A model generated the notes under the pieces. That model did not search any database. It saw only the letters and a list, made by a program, of their open reading frames with translations, and was not told the origin of the DNA. Shown one piece after another: positions 8,506 to 17,333 of a stretch of 64,000 nt of DNA; position 1 is the first letter of the stretch, and each line of letters begins with the position of its first letter. The stretch is from positions 50,758-114,757 of the forward strand of contig JAFRBK010000002.1 in assembly GCA_017404985.1 (NCBI GenBank). Reading direction: 5' to 3'. Position numbers and translations under genes: made by a program. The DNA is from Clostridia bacterium (GTDB lineage Bacteria; Bacillota; Clostridia; Christensenellales; Aristaeellaceae).

Positions 8506-9174
8506 TTATTCATTCCGGAAAGAGAAGGACCGGCATTCAGCCCACCGGAGCTTTCCGATGGGCTTGTCCGCGCATACACTACAGATGCAGTTATCCCAGG
8601 GTTCACCGGCCGCATGCCATTCCCGGCCGGCGATCCGGGCCGCCCGGCCGGAGAGAAAGGGAAGTACGTCAAAGGAGGCCGGTTCCAGGGCCATACCCAG
8701 CCCGGCTGCCTTCATTACGCTTTCCTTCCACGTCCACAGACGGAAAAACCGCTCCACGGGATCCGCCTGCATCCAGGCCAGCTCCGCCGGGGTGAAGACC
8801 GTCGGGGCCACGCCGATATGCCGCGCATCCACTTCCTCAATATCCACGCCGATCTCCGCGAAGCCGTCCCCGGTTGCCAGCACGCACCACGCGCCGCTGT
8901 GGGACAGGCTGAAGGCGGGATAGCCCGGGGCATAGGGCTTGCCGTAAGGGCCATAACGAAGCTCCCCTTCGCCCCGGATTCCGAGCGCTTCCATCATCAG
9001 GAGGCCGGCCCCCAGGCAGAGCAGCCGGTCCTTCTCAAACAGGAACCGGCGCGCCCGGGCCGCCCGGGCCGGCATGGCTTTTTCCACTTTTTCGGCCGCC
9101 GCCGGCCCAATCTCCCGCACGGTATCCGTCCTGACGGCATAGATTGTGGCTTCCATCGTCCTTCTTTTTTCCAT
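8506..9174 (-). CDS. 4'-phosphopantetheinyl transferase, Sfp type
   Basis: 222 residues, matching the Sfp/HetI class, which moves the phosphopantetheine arm of CoA onto a serine of carrier proteins. The magnesium-binding motif GVDIEEV gives Asp111 and Glu113. The second motif, WTWKESVMKA, gives Lys150, Glu151 and Lys155. FSLSHSGAW (88-96) is the usual substrate loop. A second in-frame ATG at residue 7 is an equally possible start. The window also encodes a short AcpS (21083-21457), which normally serves fatty-acid ACP, so this enzyme probably activates another carrier protein. No NRPS or PKS gene is in view. It stands alone between a convergent and a co-directional neighbour. Confidence 0.92.
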   Translation of the reverse strand: MEKRRTMEATIYAVRTDTVREIGPAAAEKVEKAMPARAARARRFLFEKDRLLCLGAGLLMMEALGIRGEGELRYGPYGKPYAPGYPAFSLSHSGAWCVLATGDGFAEIGVDIEEVDARHIGVAPTVFTPAELAWMQADPVERFFRLWTWKESVMKAAGLGMALEPASFDVLPFLSGRAARIAGREWHAAGEPWDNCICSVCADKPIGKLRWAECRSFSFRNE

Positions 9175-9228
9175 TCATCCGCGTTTTTTATTTCACCAGG
9201 ATGATTTCACCAGGATGGGAGGATGGGC

Positions 9229-11673
9229 CTACCGTTTGTCCTTATCCACCATCTCCAGGAAGACGAGGCCGATCAGGATAAAGGCCGCGATAAACGCCGC
9301 CAGGATCAGCCAGTTTTTCAGGATATTATTCGAGCTGAAGGCATAGGCCTCGTTCTGCAGCTGGGAGGCTGTCAACTGGCCCACCTTATGGTTCACCTCA
9401 TCGATGGAAAGCACCCGCTGCACCTTGGAAACCAGGCTGTCCGGGTCCTTGTTCTTCATGGTGTTCAGGGCCGTCAGCAGCACGGAGGATTCCTGGGCGT
9501 TATAATTCGCGATGGAGCTGATGGACTGGATGCCCCATTTGCTGATGGTCAGGTTGGAAAGCTTCTTTCCCATCGCGTTCAGCGGAATCACAAAGTCCGC
9601 GAAAACCAGCTGCACGATCAGGATCATCGGCATCACCGTCATGGCGGTCATGGGCGTGTGCACGATGCAGGAAATCATCAGGCCCATCATGTCCGCGGCA
9701 TAGGTGATCAGGAACATGGTAATAATCATATCCACCAGGAAACTGCCGGTGACGGCGCTTTCGGCGGGCAGGTGCACCTTGAAGATCACGAAAATCGCGG
9801 AGGTCATCAGCACCTGAACCAGGCAGATCATCGCCTGATAGATCATATGCGAGATCAGATAGGAGGAGATATGCAGGCCGGCGCGGTGCTCCCGCTTGAT
9901 GATGCCGCGCTCCTTGCACACGACCTGGATCGAGTTGAACACGCCGTTCCACAGGCAGACGCAGGTAACCGCGAAGGCCGCGTAGGACGTGCCCTCCATA
10001 TTGATGAACATCCGCCGCCCGATGACATAAACCACCAGGAAGGCGATCAGGGCCGACAGGGGCAGGACTTTCCAGTTCCCCTCGGTAATGAACATCCGCA
10101 GGTGCTTGCCCAGGAAAATCGGGATCTGGCCCAGCCGCGACTTGTAATGGACCTTTTCGCCCTCCTCCGCCACGGGAGGCGCCTCCTGGACAATCTCCGC
10201 GCCGGACTCCCGGAAGGAGTTCTTCTCCCGGGCCGCCTGGATCGGCGCGTATTCCTTGTATTTTTCGATGAATTCGTCCGCCCGGCCCTCGCCGCCCTCG
10301 TTGACGGCGTTGATCCGCTTCACCACGTTTTCCAGGGAGTCCGTGCCGAAGAACTCCAGCGCCTCCGGAATCTCCCCGTAGAAGGCCAGCTGGCCGATTT
10401 TATTCTCCGTGCCCTTGGCCAGCACGATCACCTTGTCAAACAGGTGGGCCACCCGGTCCGGCGCGTGGGTGATGACCATGACCATCTTGCCCTGGCACGC
10501 GATCAGGCGCAGGTTTTCCATGAGGCCGATGGCCATGATGCCGTCCAGGCCGGAGTCCGGCTCATCCAGGATGAACAGGTTCGGTCTCGCCACAAACTCG
10601 GTGCAGATGGACAGGCGCTTCTTCTGGCCGCCGGAAAGCTTGCTCACCAGCGTGCTCTCCCGCCCGGTGAGGCCGAAGGTTTCCAGCACCATACGGACCC
10701 GGCGGTCCTTATCCTCATCCGGCATATCGGCGGGCAGCCGCAGGTCCGCGGCGTTGCGCACCGTATAGAGCACGGTATCCTCCTCGCGCATCAGGTTTTC
10801 CTGGGGCACGAAGCCGATCCTGTGCTTGACCTGGTCGAAATGCTTGTAGTAGTCCACGCCGCCCTCGGTGATGGTGGCGTCCGCCTTTTCGTATCCCGTG
10901 ACGGCGTTGACGAAGGTGCTCTTGCCGGCGCCGGAGCCGCCGAGGATCAGCACCATGTTCCCGGGCTCAACGGAGAGGTTGATATCCTTCAGCAGGACGA
11001 CCTTCTTCATCGCGTTATGCACAGAGCGTTCGTCAATCTGGATGGTCAGCCCGCCCATGGAGGTCCGGTAGCTGTAAAGCAGGCCGGAGCCTTCGAAGAT
11101 GAAGCACGCCGAGCCGATCTGCAGGCAGTCGTCAAACTGCAGGGCCGTGCCCTCGCTGCATTCCTGCCCGTTCAGCTTCAGGCTGCCGACGCCGATTTCC
11201 TTCAGCCACCAACGGCTGTTTTCGTATTCCAGGGTCATGGCGGAGCGGCCCTCCGCCGCTTCGTCAATGATGACGACCACATGGCGCCCGTCATCCATAT
11301 TGATGATCTGCCAGTCGGTGGAGGAGGCAAATTCCTTCAGGAACACCGCCGTCACCATCCGGTCATTGGACAGGCGGATCACGGTGTGGTCCCCCAGCTC
11401 CCGCTCCTCCCCGGTCGGCAGCGCCTTGCCGCCCACAAAGGTGAAGGTGTTCTCACTCAGGTTCCGGTAGATCCATTTTCCATCCTCATAACGGATCTCA
11501 CACTGTTCCGGATCCAGAAAGGGATAGCTCAGCTGCAGGGCGGACGGGGTAAACACATCCATCTCCTGCTGGCCGCGGATCACAGCCTTCTGAAAAATCA
11601 CATACTGCCGCGGTTTCTCCAGCCCCTCGAAAAATACAAGGCCGGCCGGAATGCCTGGTTTGTTCTTGGCCAT
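9229..11673 (-). CDS. FHA-domain ABC transporter, ATPase fused to ABC-2 membrane domain
   Basis: 814 residues in ABCG-like half-transporter order. Residues about 20-210 look like one or two FHA-type beta domains (phosphothreonine-binding folds; residue pattern only). The ATPase follows with Walker A GGSGAGKST near 244-252, signature LSGGQKKRLSI near 339 and Walker B LFILDEPDSGLD near 366. A charged linker leads to about six hydrophobic helices (528-810). FHA domains usually link transporters to Ser/Thr kinase signalling; no kinase is in the window. Substrate and direction are unknown, though ABC-2 types usually export. Its ATG overlaps the stop of the upstream gene as TAATG, so the two are almost certainly made together. 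Confidence 0.88.
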   Translation of the reverse strand: MAKNKPGIPAGLVFFEGLEKPRQYVIFQKAVIRGQQEMDVFTPSALQLSYPFLDPEQCEIRYEDGKWIYRNLSENTFTFVGGKALPTGEERELGDHTVIRLSNDRMVTAVFLKEFASSTDWQIINMDDGRHVVVIIDEAAEGRSAMTLEYENSRWWLKEIGVGSLKLNGQECSEGTALQFDDCLQIGSACFIFEGSGLLYSYRTSMGGLTIQIDERSVHNAMKKVVLLKDINLSVEPGNMVLILGGSGAGKSTFVNAVTGYEKADATITEGGVDYYKHFDQVKHRIGFVPQENLMREEDTVLYTVRNAADLRLPADMPDEDKDRRVRMVLETFGLTGRESTLVSKLSGGQKKRLSICTEFVARPNLFILDEPDSGLDGIMAIGLMENLRLIACQGKMVMVITHAPDRVAHLFDKVIVLAKGTENKIGQLAFYGEIPEALEFFGTDSLENVVKRINAVNEGGEGRADEFIEKYKEYAPIQAAREKNSFRESGAEIVQEAPPVAEEGEKVHYKSRLGQIPIFLGKHLRMFITEGNWKVLPLSALIAFLVVYVIGRRMFINMEGTSYAAFAVTCVCLWNGVFNSIQVVCKERGIIKREHRAGLHISSYLISHMIYQAMICLVQVLMTSAIFVIFKVHLPAESAVTGSFLVDMIITMFLITYAADMMGLMISCIVHTPMTAMTVMPMILIVQLVFADFVIPLNAMGKKLSNLTISKWGIQSISSIANYNAQESSVLLTALNTMKNKDPDSLVSKVQRVLSIDEVNHKVGQLTASQLQNEAYAFSSNNILKNWLILAAFIAAFILIGLVFLEMVDKDKR

Positions 11674-12674
11674 TATTCTCCCTCCCTGGCTTCTTCGCCC
11701 GCTTTATTGCCGGCAGCTTCCTGGGTGCCTTCATCGCTGCCCACATCTGCGACAACTTCCTCTGCGCCTTCATCGCTGCCTGCTACGGCGCTCTGGGTAT
11801 CCTCATCCTTTTTCAGGTCGTCCTGCATAAAGTTCAGGAACGCGATCGCCTTCCGGCCGTTTTCCTGCAGAAACCTCATCACGTCCTCGTTCTCCAGCAG
11901 CTTATTGAGCTCCTCGGTGATCGGGGCCATGTCCATTTTCAGCTGGTTGCCCGTCACATGGTTTACCACTTTCCAGAAATCCGGCTCCTTCAGCAGGAGC
12001 TTCAGGGACTCACGGGTATCCGTCTCCAGCTCGGCCACGGACAGAATCGCCTTCATGAGGTCGGCGGAAATGCTGTCCTCCGAGATGCCTTTTTCCCGGA
12101 ACCGCTCCGCCACCTCGCCGCTGTCCGTCATCTTTCCCTTCTGAGCGGCTTTCCTGATGCCTTCCAGCAGCACCTGCAGATCGCTGGATTCCAGCATCCG
12201 GCGGTAATCGTCGCAGAACTGAATGAATACGGGATTGTGGATCAGCGTTTTGAGTTCGACAAACAGGATCTCCCCGTCTTCCGTCTGCTCATATTCCTGC
12301 TCCAGATGGTACAACCGGTCCGCCGAATCCCAGAGCGCGCCCACGGCGTTCAGCTCGTGCTCCTTCAGCCCCCAGGCTTCCAGAATCTTCATGGTCACCG
12401 GGCGGTTCTCAATCAGGTATACGCTCAGATTCGTCACGACCTCGCTGATCACGTCCTTGACCTCCGGGTTCCGGATCAGGTCCTTGAACTCGTCGGAGCG
12501 CAGTGTGGTGACGAGCAGCATCAGGTCGTCGCTCGCGGTTGACGCCTCTCCCTGGTCCTCACGGGTTACAACGGTTTCCTGAATGTCAGCGTTTTCCTCC
12601 TCAGCGGCCGCGCCGCCCGGGAGGAAGCAAAACGCCAGAACCGGAATCAGGATCCATGCAAGCCATTTTTTCAT
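11673..12674 (-). CDS. exported helical protein coupled to the FHA-ABC transporter
   Basis: From the ATG at 12672-12674 the protein has 333 residues, opening with a signal peptide (MKKWLAWILIPVLAF, cleavage near GGAAA). I chose this start over one 14 codons upstream because the signal sequence begins there and AAAGGAACACGGAG precedes it. The mature part is acidic and predicted almost entirely alpha-helical, with many Leu/Glu/Lys heptads and no cysteines or known catalytic motif; the tail is rich in Glu, Ala and Gly. The stop overlaps the transporter start (TAATG). It may be an extracytoplasmic partner of the transporter. I recognise no family. Confidence 0.75.
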   Translation of the reverse strand: MKKWLAWILIPVLAFCFLPGGAAAEEENADIQETVVTREDQGEASTASDDLMLLVTTLRSDEFKDLIRNPEVKDVISEVVTNLSVYLIENRPVTMKILEAWGLKEHELNAVGALWDSADRLYHLEQEYEQTEDGEILFVELKTLIHNPVFIQFCDDYRRMLESSDLQVLLEGIRKAAQKGKMTDSGEVAERFREKGISEDSISADLMKAILSVAELETDTRESLKLLLKEPDFWKVVNHVTGNQLKMDMAPITEELNKLLENEDVMRFLQENGRKAIAFLNFMQDDLKKDEDTQSAVAGSDEGAEEVVADVGSDEGTQEAAGNKAGEEAREGE

Positions 12675-12749
12675 TCTCCGTGTTCCTTTCATAGACTTTG
12701 TTGATATTATACCCATTCATCATGATTTATTCAACCTCAACCTTAAAAA

Positions 12750-12793
12750 CCGGCGTGACAAAACCGCCGGAGAATGATATGATATTATCATTC
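12750..12793 (+). promoter_or_regulatory. promoter overlapped by two palindromes
   Basis: GTGACA (12755-12760) and TATGAT (12778-12783) are separated by exactly 17 bp, upstream of the gene at 12852. CCGGCG (12750-12755) and CGCCGG (12765-12770) form an inverted repeat over the -35 box. GAATGATA (12772-12779) and TATCATTC (12786-12793) form a second one over the -10 box. Such placement suits repressor operators; no regulator is identified. Confidence 0.6.
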
Positions 12794-12851
12794 AGGATCC
12801 ACTCCGCCGGGATGAGCCGGAACGGATCCGGCATGAAGGAGACGTTCAACC

Positions 12852-13469
12852 ATGAAAACAGACGTGATTACAGTTTCAAGCAAGGGCGCCCAGATGGAAA
12901 AAGCCCTGACTCAGGCGGATAAAATGGCTGCGTTCAAGGATCTTCCCCCCAAGGCAGCCCTGCACCTGCGCCTGCTGACGGAGGAAATGATGGGCATGAT
13001 GCGCTCCATCACCGGGGAGACGGAAGGCCTTTTCTGGATCGAGGATGACGACCATGGCGAATACCGCCTTCACCTGCAGGTGACCACCCGGATGGACAGC
13101 GAAAAGCGGGACCAGCTCCTTTCCGCTTCCACCTCCGGCAAGAACGAATCCGCCAAGGGCCTGATGGGTCGCCTGCGGGACTTCTTTGACCGGGGGGCTG
13201 ACGAGGATGTCGCCTGCTTCTCCAGCCCGATCATGCTGCCGGAAGCGCTGGAGACCTCTTCCTCCCCGACCCTGGACTGGGAATGGTCCATGATGCGGTA
13301 TGAAAACGAGCTGGCCACCCGGATCACGAAGAACGACATCCAGGCCCGCGAAGCCTGGGACGAGCTGGAGAAATCCGTGGTCGCCCGGGTGGCGGACGAC
13401 GTGAAGGTTTCCATCCGCGGCCAGGTGGTTGAAATGACGATTATCAAGAAGTTTGCCCAGCCCGCATAA
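12852..13469 (+). CDS. unknown protein, possibly a diverged GHKL-type ATP-binding protein
   Basis: 205 residues, cytosolic, no membrane segment. The N-terminal half (KALTQADKMAAF, then LHLRLLTEEMMGMMRSI and a strand-rich stretch) recalls RsbW/GHKL regulatory proteins, where a helix like this carries the N-box. The Asn that should bind magnesium is not obvious, so this is a loose resemblance. The C-terminal half alternates helix and strand (VKVSIRGQVVEMTII). It is a single gene with its own promoter (12755-12783) and terminator (13508-13541). The annotated start has a modest GAAGGAGACG site 8 bp upstream. Confidence 0.7.
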   Translation: MKTDVITVSSKGAQMEKALTQADKMAAFKDLPPKAALHLRLLTEEMMGMMRSITGETEGLFWIEDDDHGEYRLHLQVTTRMDSEKRDQLLSASTSGKNESAKGLMGRLRDFFDRGADEDVACFSSPIMLPEALETSSSPTLDWEWSMMRYENELATRITKNDIQAREAWDELEKSVVARVADDVKVSIRGQVVEMTIIKKFAQPA

Positions 13470-13507
13470 CGGCGCCGCCCCGGCACCTTTGGCAAGGCAA
13501 TCAGAAA

Positions 13508-13551
13508 GGGCGCCTGCGTTCCCGATGAATCGCAGGCGCCCTCTTCGTTTT
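13508..13551 (+). terminator. intrinsic terminator
   Basis: GGGCGCCTGCG (13508-13518) pairs perfectly with CGCAGGCGCCC (13531-13541) around a 12-nt loop, followed by TCTTCGTTTT. It ends the gene at 12852-13469. The minus-strand flank (CTTTCTGA) is only weakly T-rich, so any effect on the convergent gene is less certain. Confidence 0.8.
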
Positions 13552-13572
13552 GGCATTTTGACTTTGTTGGCT

Positions 13573-15504
13573 TTACGGAATGTACTGCAGGTGGATCTCC
13601 TGCACGGTGCCGCCCTTGCCGGTCGTATAGTCCAGCTGGATCCAATGGCCGTCGGTATAATACCGGTACCGGATAATGGATCCGCCGTCATCCTGTTTCC
13701 ATATCTTGCCGCTGGTGGTATCCGTAGCATACAGGCCGCGGTTGCCGCTGGCAGAGGCGACCTGGCCCATATCCCGGAACTTGCCGACCACAAAGGCTTC
13801 CGCATCCCCGATGTTCGTTCCCCGTGGGCCTGAAAATGTGCCGCCCTGGAGGATATCAATCTCGACCACGGTCCAGGCGGCCTGCTTCAGCGTCACGGTG
13901 ACGGTGCCCCAGGGGTATTCATAGGTCCGCATGCCGCCGGTGAAGCCTTCCCGCTTGAATTCTTCCTTCAGCGTGCCTTCCCCGTACTCTTTCTGGAAAT
14001 CCGCCAGGCTGGTGGCGTACAGCCGGATTTTGCCGATCTGGTCCTCCGCGGGATCGTAAGCCGACAGCGGGAAAGGCTTCGCCTCGATCTTGTATTTGAC
14101 TTCCAGCATGTTGGACACCTTATGGTATTTATTCACAGCCACTGCCTTCAGCGTCACCCACCCGGAGGGCAGCTGAATCGCTTCCCCGGTATAGATCGGG
14201 CAGTCGGCGTCCGGGTTGGAACCGTCCACCGTGTAGTAGATCACGATGTCATCGTCGTTCTCGTTGTCCTTGCCGGGCTTCAGCTTCACCTTCTGCCGGT
14301 TTTTATAGGTGTTCGGCGCCAGGGTGCACCGCGGCGTCATCGGCGACGGCATGATGATTTTATAGGTGCCGCGCAGCTCGTCGCTGACCAACTCCCCATT
14401 CACAGCCACCGCCCGCAGATTATGGGTTCCCTCGTCCAGATAAACCGGCTCCCGGTACAGGTTGCCCCCCGCCGGCAGCTCCGCGTTTTCGTCAAAGGTG
14501 TAGTATACATCGTATCCCTGGTAGGAGGTAATCTGGATATGCTTTCTGCTTTCATAGTAAGCGGCCGTCAGGTCCACCTCCGGCGGCGCCGGCAGCAGGT
14601 CGTTCCGCTGGGTCAGGAAGGAAGAGTCACCGGTCTTCTCATAGGCCAGCTTCATCAGCTCCCCGGCCTTCGCCAGGTCCCCGGGATGCCGCCCCAGCAT
14701 CAGGATCCGGATGTGGTTGATGTACGCCTCCGTGCGGGAGGGTGTTTCCGTATAGATTTGCTCATACAGGGACGCGGCGTCATCCTCCCGCCCCGCGGCC
14801 TCGTAGGCGCTTGCCAGCAGCAGCAGGCCGTCCACATCCACGGTGCCTTCCGCCTCATCCAGGGCTTTGGCCCGCTCGAAAGAGGAGATGGCCCCGTCGA
14901 TGTCGCCCTCGTTCATCATGTCCTCACCCACAGCCCAGAGGGCGGTGGAGTTGGCCTCCCGGCCCATACGCGCCATGATCTTCTGGCCCGCATCCGTTTT
15001 CTTCAGAAAGAACCATCCGCCCACGACCGCCAGGACCGCCACAACAAAAACAATCAGCGCCACCTTGATCCAGTTCACCAGATGGTACCGGCTTCCCCTG
15101 CTTTCCTGATACCGGGCTTCGTCAATCTGCGCCTGCTCCGTTTCCAGCGTCTCGTCGTCGTACATGGGCCGCCGGCGCCTTTCGAACCCGGCGCCGCGCT
15201 CCGCTTCCTTCTCCTCGGAAACCCCCAGGCTTTCCAGGTCGCGCTCAAAGGCTTCCTTATCCCTGACCGCAGCCTGCACTTCCGTGTCAGCCCGGCTGGC
15301 CCCGCTTCTTCTTGCGCGGGCCTTCCGGGTTTCCTCCTCCCGCGCTGACGGGCGCTTCAGCGCGGCCTCCCGGGCCCTTTTTCCCTGGCGGATGGCCTGC
15401 GCGCCGGTTTCCCGGAGATCATATTCTTTTTTCAGAATCTCGCCGCACTTGGGGCAGACGGACTCTTCCTTCTCCGCGTAATAACCGCATTTAGGGCACA
15501 GCAT
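13573..15504 (-). CDS. membrane protein with zinc ribbon, TPR repeats and chitobiase-type domains
   Basis: 643 residues. A zinc ribbon opens the protein (Cys3, Cys6, Cys17, Cys20), followed by a charged, partly basic cytoplasmic stretch to about 140 and one membrane helix near 143-167 (VALIVFVVAVLAVVGGWFFL). Outside are TPR-like helices (about 175-290), then two CHB_HEX_C-like beta domains (about 300-375 and 380-465, the second with IYYTVDGSNPD) and a C-terminal domain of about 170 residues with no match I know. It is probably an envelope scaffold with a metal-binding cytoplasmic head. It is last in a minus-strand cluster running from the YesL-like gene. Confidence 0.8.
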   Translation of the reverse strand: MLCPKCGYYAEKEESVCPKCGEILKKEYDLRETGAQAIRQGKRAREAALKRPSAREEETRKARARRSGASRADTEVQAAVRDKEAFERDLESLGVSEEKEAERGAGFERRRRPMYDDETLETEQAQIDEARYQESRGSRYHLVNWIKVALIVFVVAVLAVVGGWFFLKKTDAGQKIMARMGREANSTALWAVGEDMMNEGDIDGAISSFERAKALDEAEGTVDVDGLLLLASAYEAAGREDDAASLYEQIYTETPSRTEAYINHIRILMLGRHPGDLAKAGELMKLAYEKTGDSSFLTQRNDLLPAPPEVDLTAAYYESRKHIQITSYQGYDVYYTFDENAELPAGGNLYREPVYLDEGTHNLRAVAVNGELVSDELRGTYKIIMPSPMTPRCTLAPNTYKNRQKVKLKPGKDNENDDDIVIYYTVDGSNPDADCPIYTGEAIQLPSGWVTLKAVAVNKYHKVSNMLEVKYKIEAKPFPLSAYDPAEDQIGKIRLYATSLADFQKEYGEGTLKEEFKREGFTGGMRTYEYPWGTVTVTLKQAAWTVVEIDILQGGTFSGPRGTNIGDAEAFVVGKFRDMGQVASASGNRGLYATDTTSGKIWKQDDGGSIIRYRYYTDGHWIQLDYTTGKGGTVQEIHLQYIP

Positions 15505-15533
15505 GCAGACGATCTCCTTGTATCCGTTGTTTG

Positions 15534-16373
15534 TCAGGTCAGGTCCAGGTCCCGAAGCGCCTCGTATTCCGGATCCTCGTCAAATTCCCGCTCCGGGCAT
15601 ACGCCGCCCAGCTCCTCAATCGCGTTCCGGATTTCGATAAAGGTGAGGTACCGCAGCCCCGGCTCCTCCGCAGCCTTCATCAGCAGCGGCAGGGCCTGGT
15701 CGTCCCCCAGTTTGGCCAGGTATCCGGCCAGCACCGCCCGGCGGTCCTTCCGCTCCTCAAAGAGCTTCATCGCCAGCTTCGTCACCCCCGGCGTGCCGGG
15801 AAAATGGCTCAGCACCTCCAGCAGGGCTTCCTGCCCGGCCGGGTTTGCCGCCCGGATGTTCTGCAGGATCGGCTGCACCACCTGGGAACCCATCTCCACC
15901 AGGCTCTCCAGGGCGTTATCCTTCATTTCGTCCTTCTCCGCCCGGTCCAGCTGCCAGGTAATATACAGCATCTTCGGCAGCTCGCTGCCCATTTCCCGCA
16001 AAAGGCCGATGGCGGTCATCCGGGCTTCATCCCGGGCGTCATCGTTCTTCAGCAGTTCCAGCAGCCGCTTCTCGCAGGGGCGGCCCACGGTGGTAATCTG
16101 CTCCATCAGCAGTTCCGGCACCGGGACGCCTTCCTCGCAGTATTCCTCCAGCCAGTCCACCAGCACCTTCGGGTCCTCGAACTGGGTGAAATACGATCCG
16201 GGGGTCACGCTGCCGAGCCACGGCGCCCGCGCGTTCAGGAACGCCATGTAGATCCGCGGCATGTCCGCTTCCATTTCGTCGTAGTTTTTATACCGGTTCC
16301 GGTGCTCCTTCATCCAGGCGGACATATAATCGGCAAAATGTTCATCAAAGTTGATCACCGGCATCTGGCTCAT
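15534..16373 (-). CDS. HEAT-repeat-like protein of unknown function
   Basis: 279 residues, no signal or membrane segment. After an N-terminal region rich in aromatic residues (about 1-75), the protein consists of paired amphipathic helices with spacing typical of HEAT/Armadillo repeats (for example LLELLKNDDARDEARMTAIG and VQPILQNIRAANPAGQEALL), which usually form a protein-binding surface. The ATG overlaps the stop of the hslO gene (ATGA), implying translational coupling to Hsp33. The downstream zinc-ribbon gene starts 29 bp after its stop. Confidence 0.75.
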   Translation of the reverse strand: MSQMPVINFDEHFADYMSAWMKEHRNRYKNYDEMEADMPRIYMAFLNARAPWLGSVTPGSYFTQFEDPKVLVDWLEEYCEEGVPVPELLMEQITTVGRPCEKRLLELLKNDDARDEARMTAIGLLREMGSELPKMLYITWQLDRAEKDEMKDNALESLVEMGSQVVQPILQNIRAANPAGQEALLEVLSHFPGTPGVTKLAMKLFEERKDRRAVLAGYLAKLGDDQALPLLMKAAEEPGLRYLTFIEIRNAIEELGGVCPEREFDEDPEYEALRDLDLT

Positions 16374-17311
16374 GGTTCATCCTCCTCCCGGGGCTCTCCG
16401 GGCTTCTTCGCGCTGTCCATCATTGCCTGCAGCTGCTCCGTGGTGAAAAAATGCCTGCTGTGGCAGAAATGGCAGGTCAGCTCCGCGCCCTTTCCCTCGT
16501 CGATCAGGCTCTGCAGGTCCTTCGCCCCGAGGGAAATCAGCGCCCGCTCCATGCGCTCCCGGGAACAAGTGCACTTGTATTCCAGGGGCGTCCGCTCCAG
16601 AATCCGGGGCTCCATGCCCCGGAACCAGTCCCGGCACAGGGTGTCAATATCCGCGAAGGTCATCTCCCGGCTGATGTCGGCGAACATGGGGCTCCGCAGC
16701 TCCAGCTGGTCGATGACCTCGTCCGGACATCCCGGCAGGGGCTGGATCAGCAGCCCGCCGGCCTTCAGCACCGCGTCCCCGCTGGTCAGCACCCCCAGCG
16801 CCACGAGGCTGGGCTGCTGCTCGGATACCGTGAAGTAGTTGGCAAAGTCCATGGCGATTTCGCCGCTGACGATTTCGCTCTGGCCGATATAGCTCTTTTT
16901 CAGCCCCAGATCCTTCACCACGGACATCCGCCCGCTGTGCCCCACCGCGGCGCCCACATCCAGCTTACCGTCCGCCCGGGGCGGCAGGTCCACCTGCGGA
17001 TTATCCGCGCAGGCCCGCACCCGACCCGGTTCGGAAACCGCCATCAGGGTGCCCATGGGCCCGTCCCCCTTCAGGGTCACGGTCACGGATTCATCCTTCC
17101 CCTTCATCATCACGCCCAGCATCAGCGTGCCGGTCATCAGCCGGCCCAGCGCCGCCGTGCACACCGGCGTACAGGCATGCAGGTCCGCGCAGGTCTGCAC
17201 AGTGCGGGTCGTTTCGCAGAGCATCACCCGCACCTGGCCGCCGCACAGGTCAATCTGCAGCATTTCGTCCGGCTTCTGTTCCGGCGCCGCTTTTTCCTGA
17301 TTTGTTCCCAT
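16370..17311 (-). CDS. hslO: Hsp33 redox-regulated chaperone
   Basis: This cytosolic holdase protects unfolding proteins during oxidative stress and is switched on when its zinc-bound cysteines oxidise. From the chosen ATG at 17309-17311 the protein has 313 residues, close to the usual 290. The redox switch is intact: C-x-C in KCTCSRE near 249 and C-x-x-C in CHFCH near 280. The substrate domain includes GDGPMG and VGHSGRMSVVKDLGL. Longer in-frame starts run into the methyltransferase gene. AGGAAGGA lies about 12 nt upstream of the chosen ATG. It is coupled by a 4-bp overlap to the HEAT-like gene. Confidence 0.93.
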   Translation of the reverse strand: MGTNQEKAAPEQKPDEMLQIDLCGGQVRVMLCETTRTVQTCADLHACTPVCTAALGRLMTGTLMLGVMMKGKDESVTVTLKGDGPMGTLMAVSEPGRVRACADNPQVDLPPRADGKLDVGAAVGHSGRMSVVKDLGLKKSYIGQSEIVSGEIAMDFANYFTVSEQQPSLVALGVLTSGDAVLKAGGLLIQPLPGCPDEVIDQLELRSPMFADISREMTFADIDTLCRDWFRGMEPRILERTPLEYKCTCSRERMERALISLGAKDLQSLIDEGKGAELTCHFCHSRHFFTTEQLQAMMDSAKKPGEPREEDEP

Positions 17312-17333
17312 GGTTTTTCCGATCCTTCCTCTT

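Noticed and set aside
9223-12144. 973-codon plus-strand frame opposite the FHA-ABC genes
   Set aside because: GC-rich antisense shadow; the minus strand carries Walker and signature motifs.
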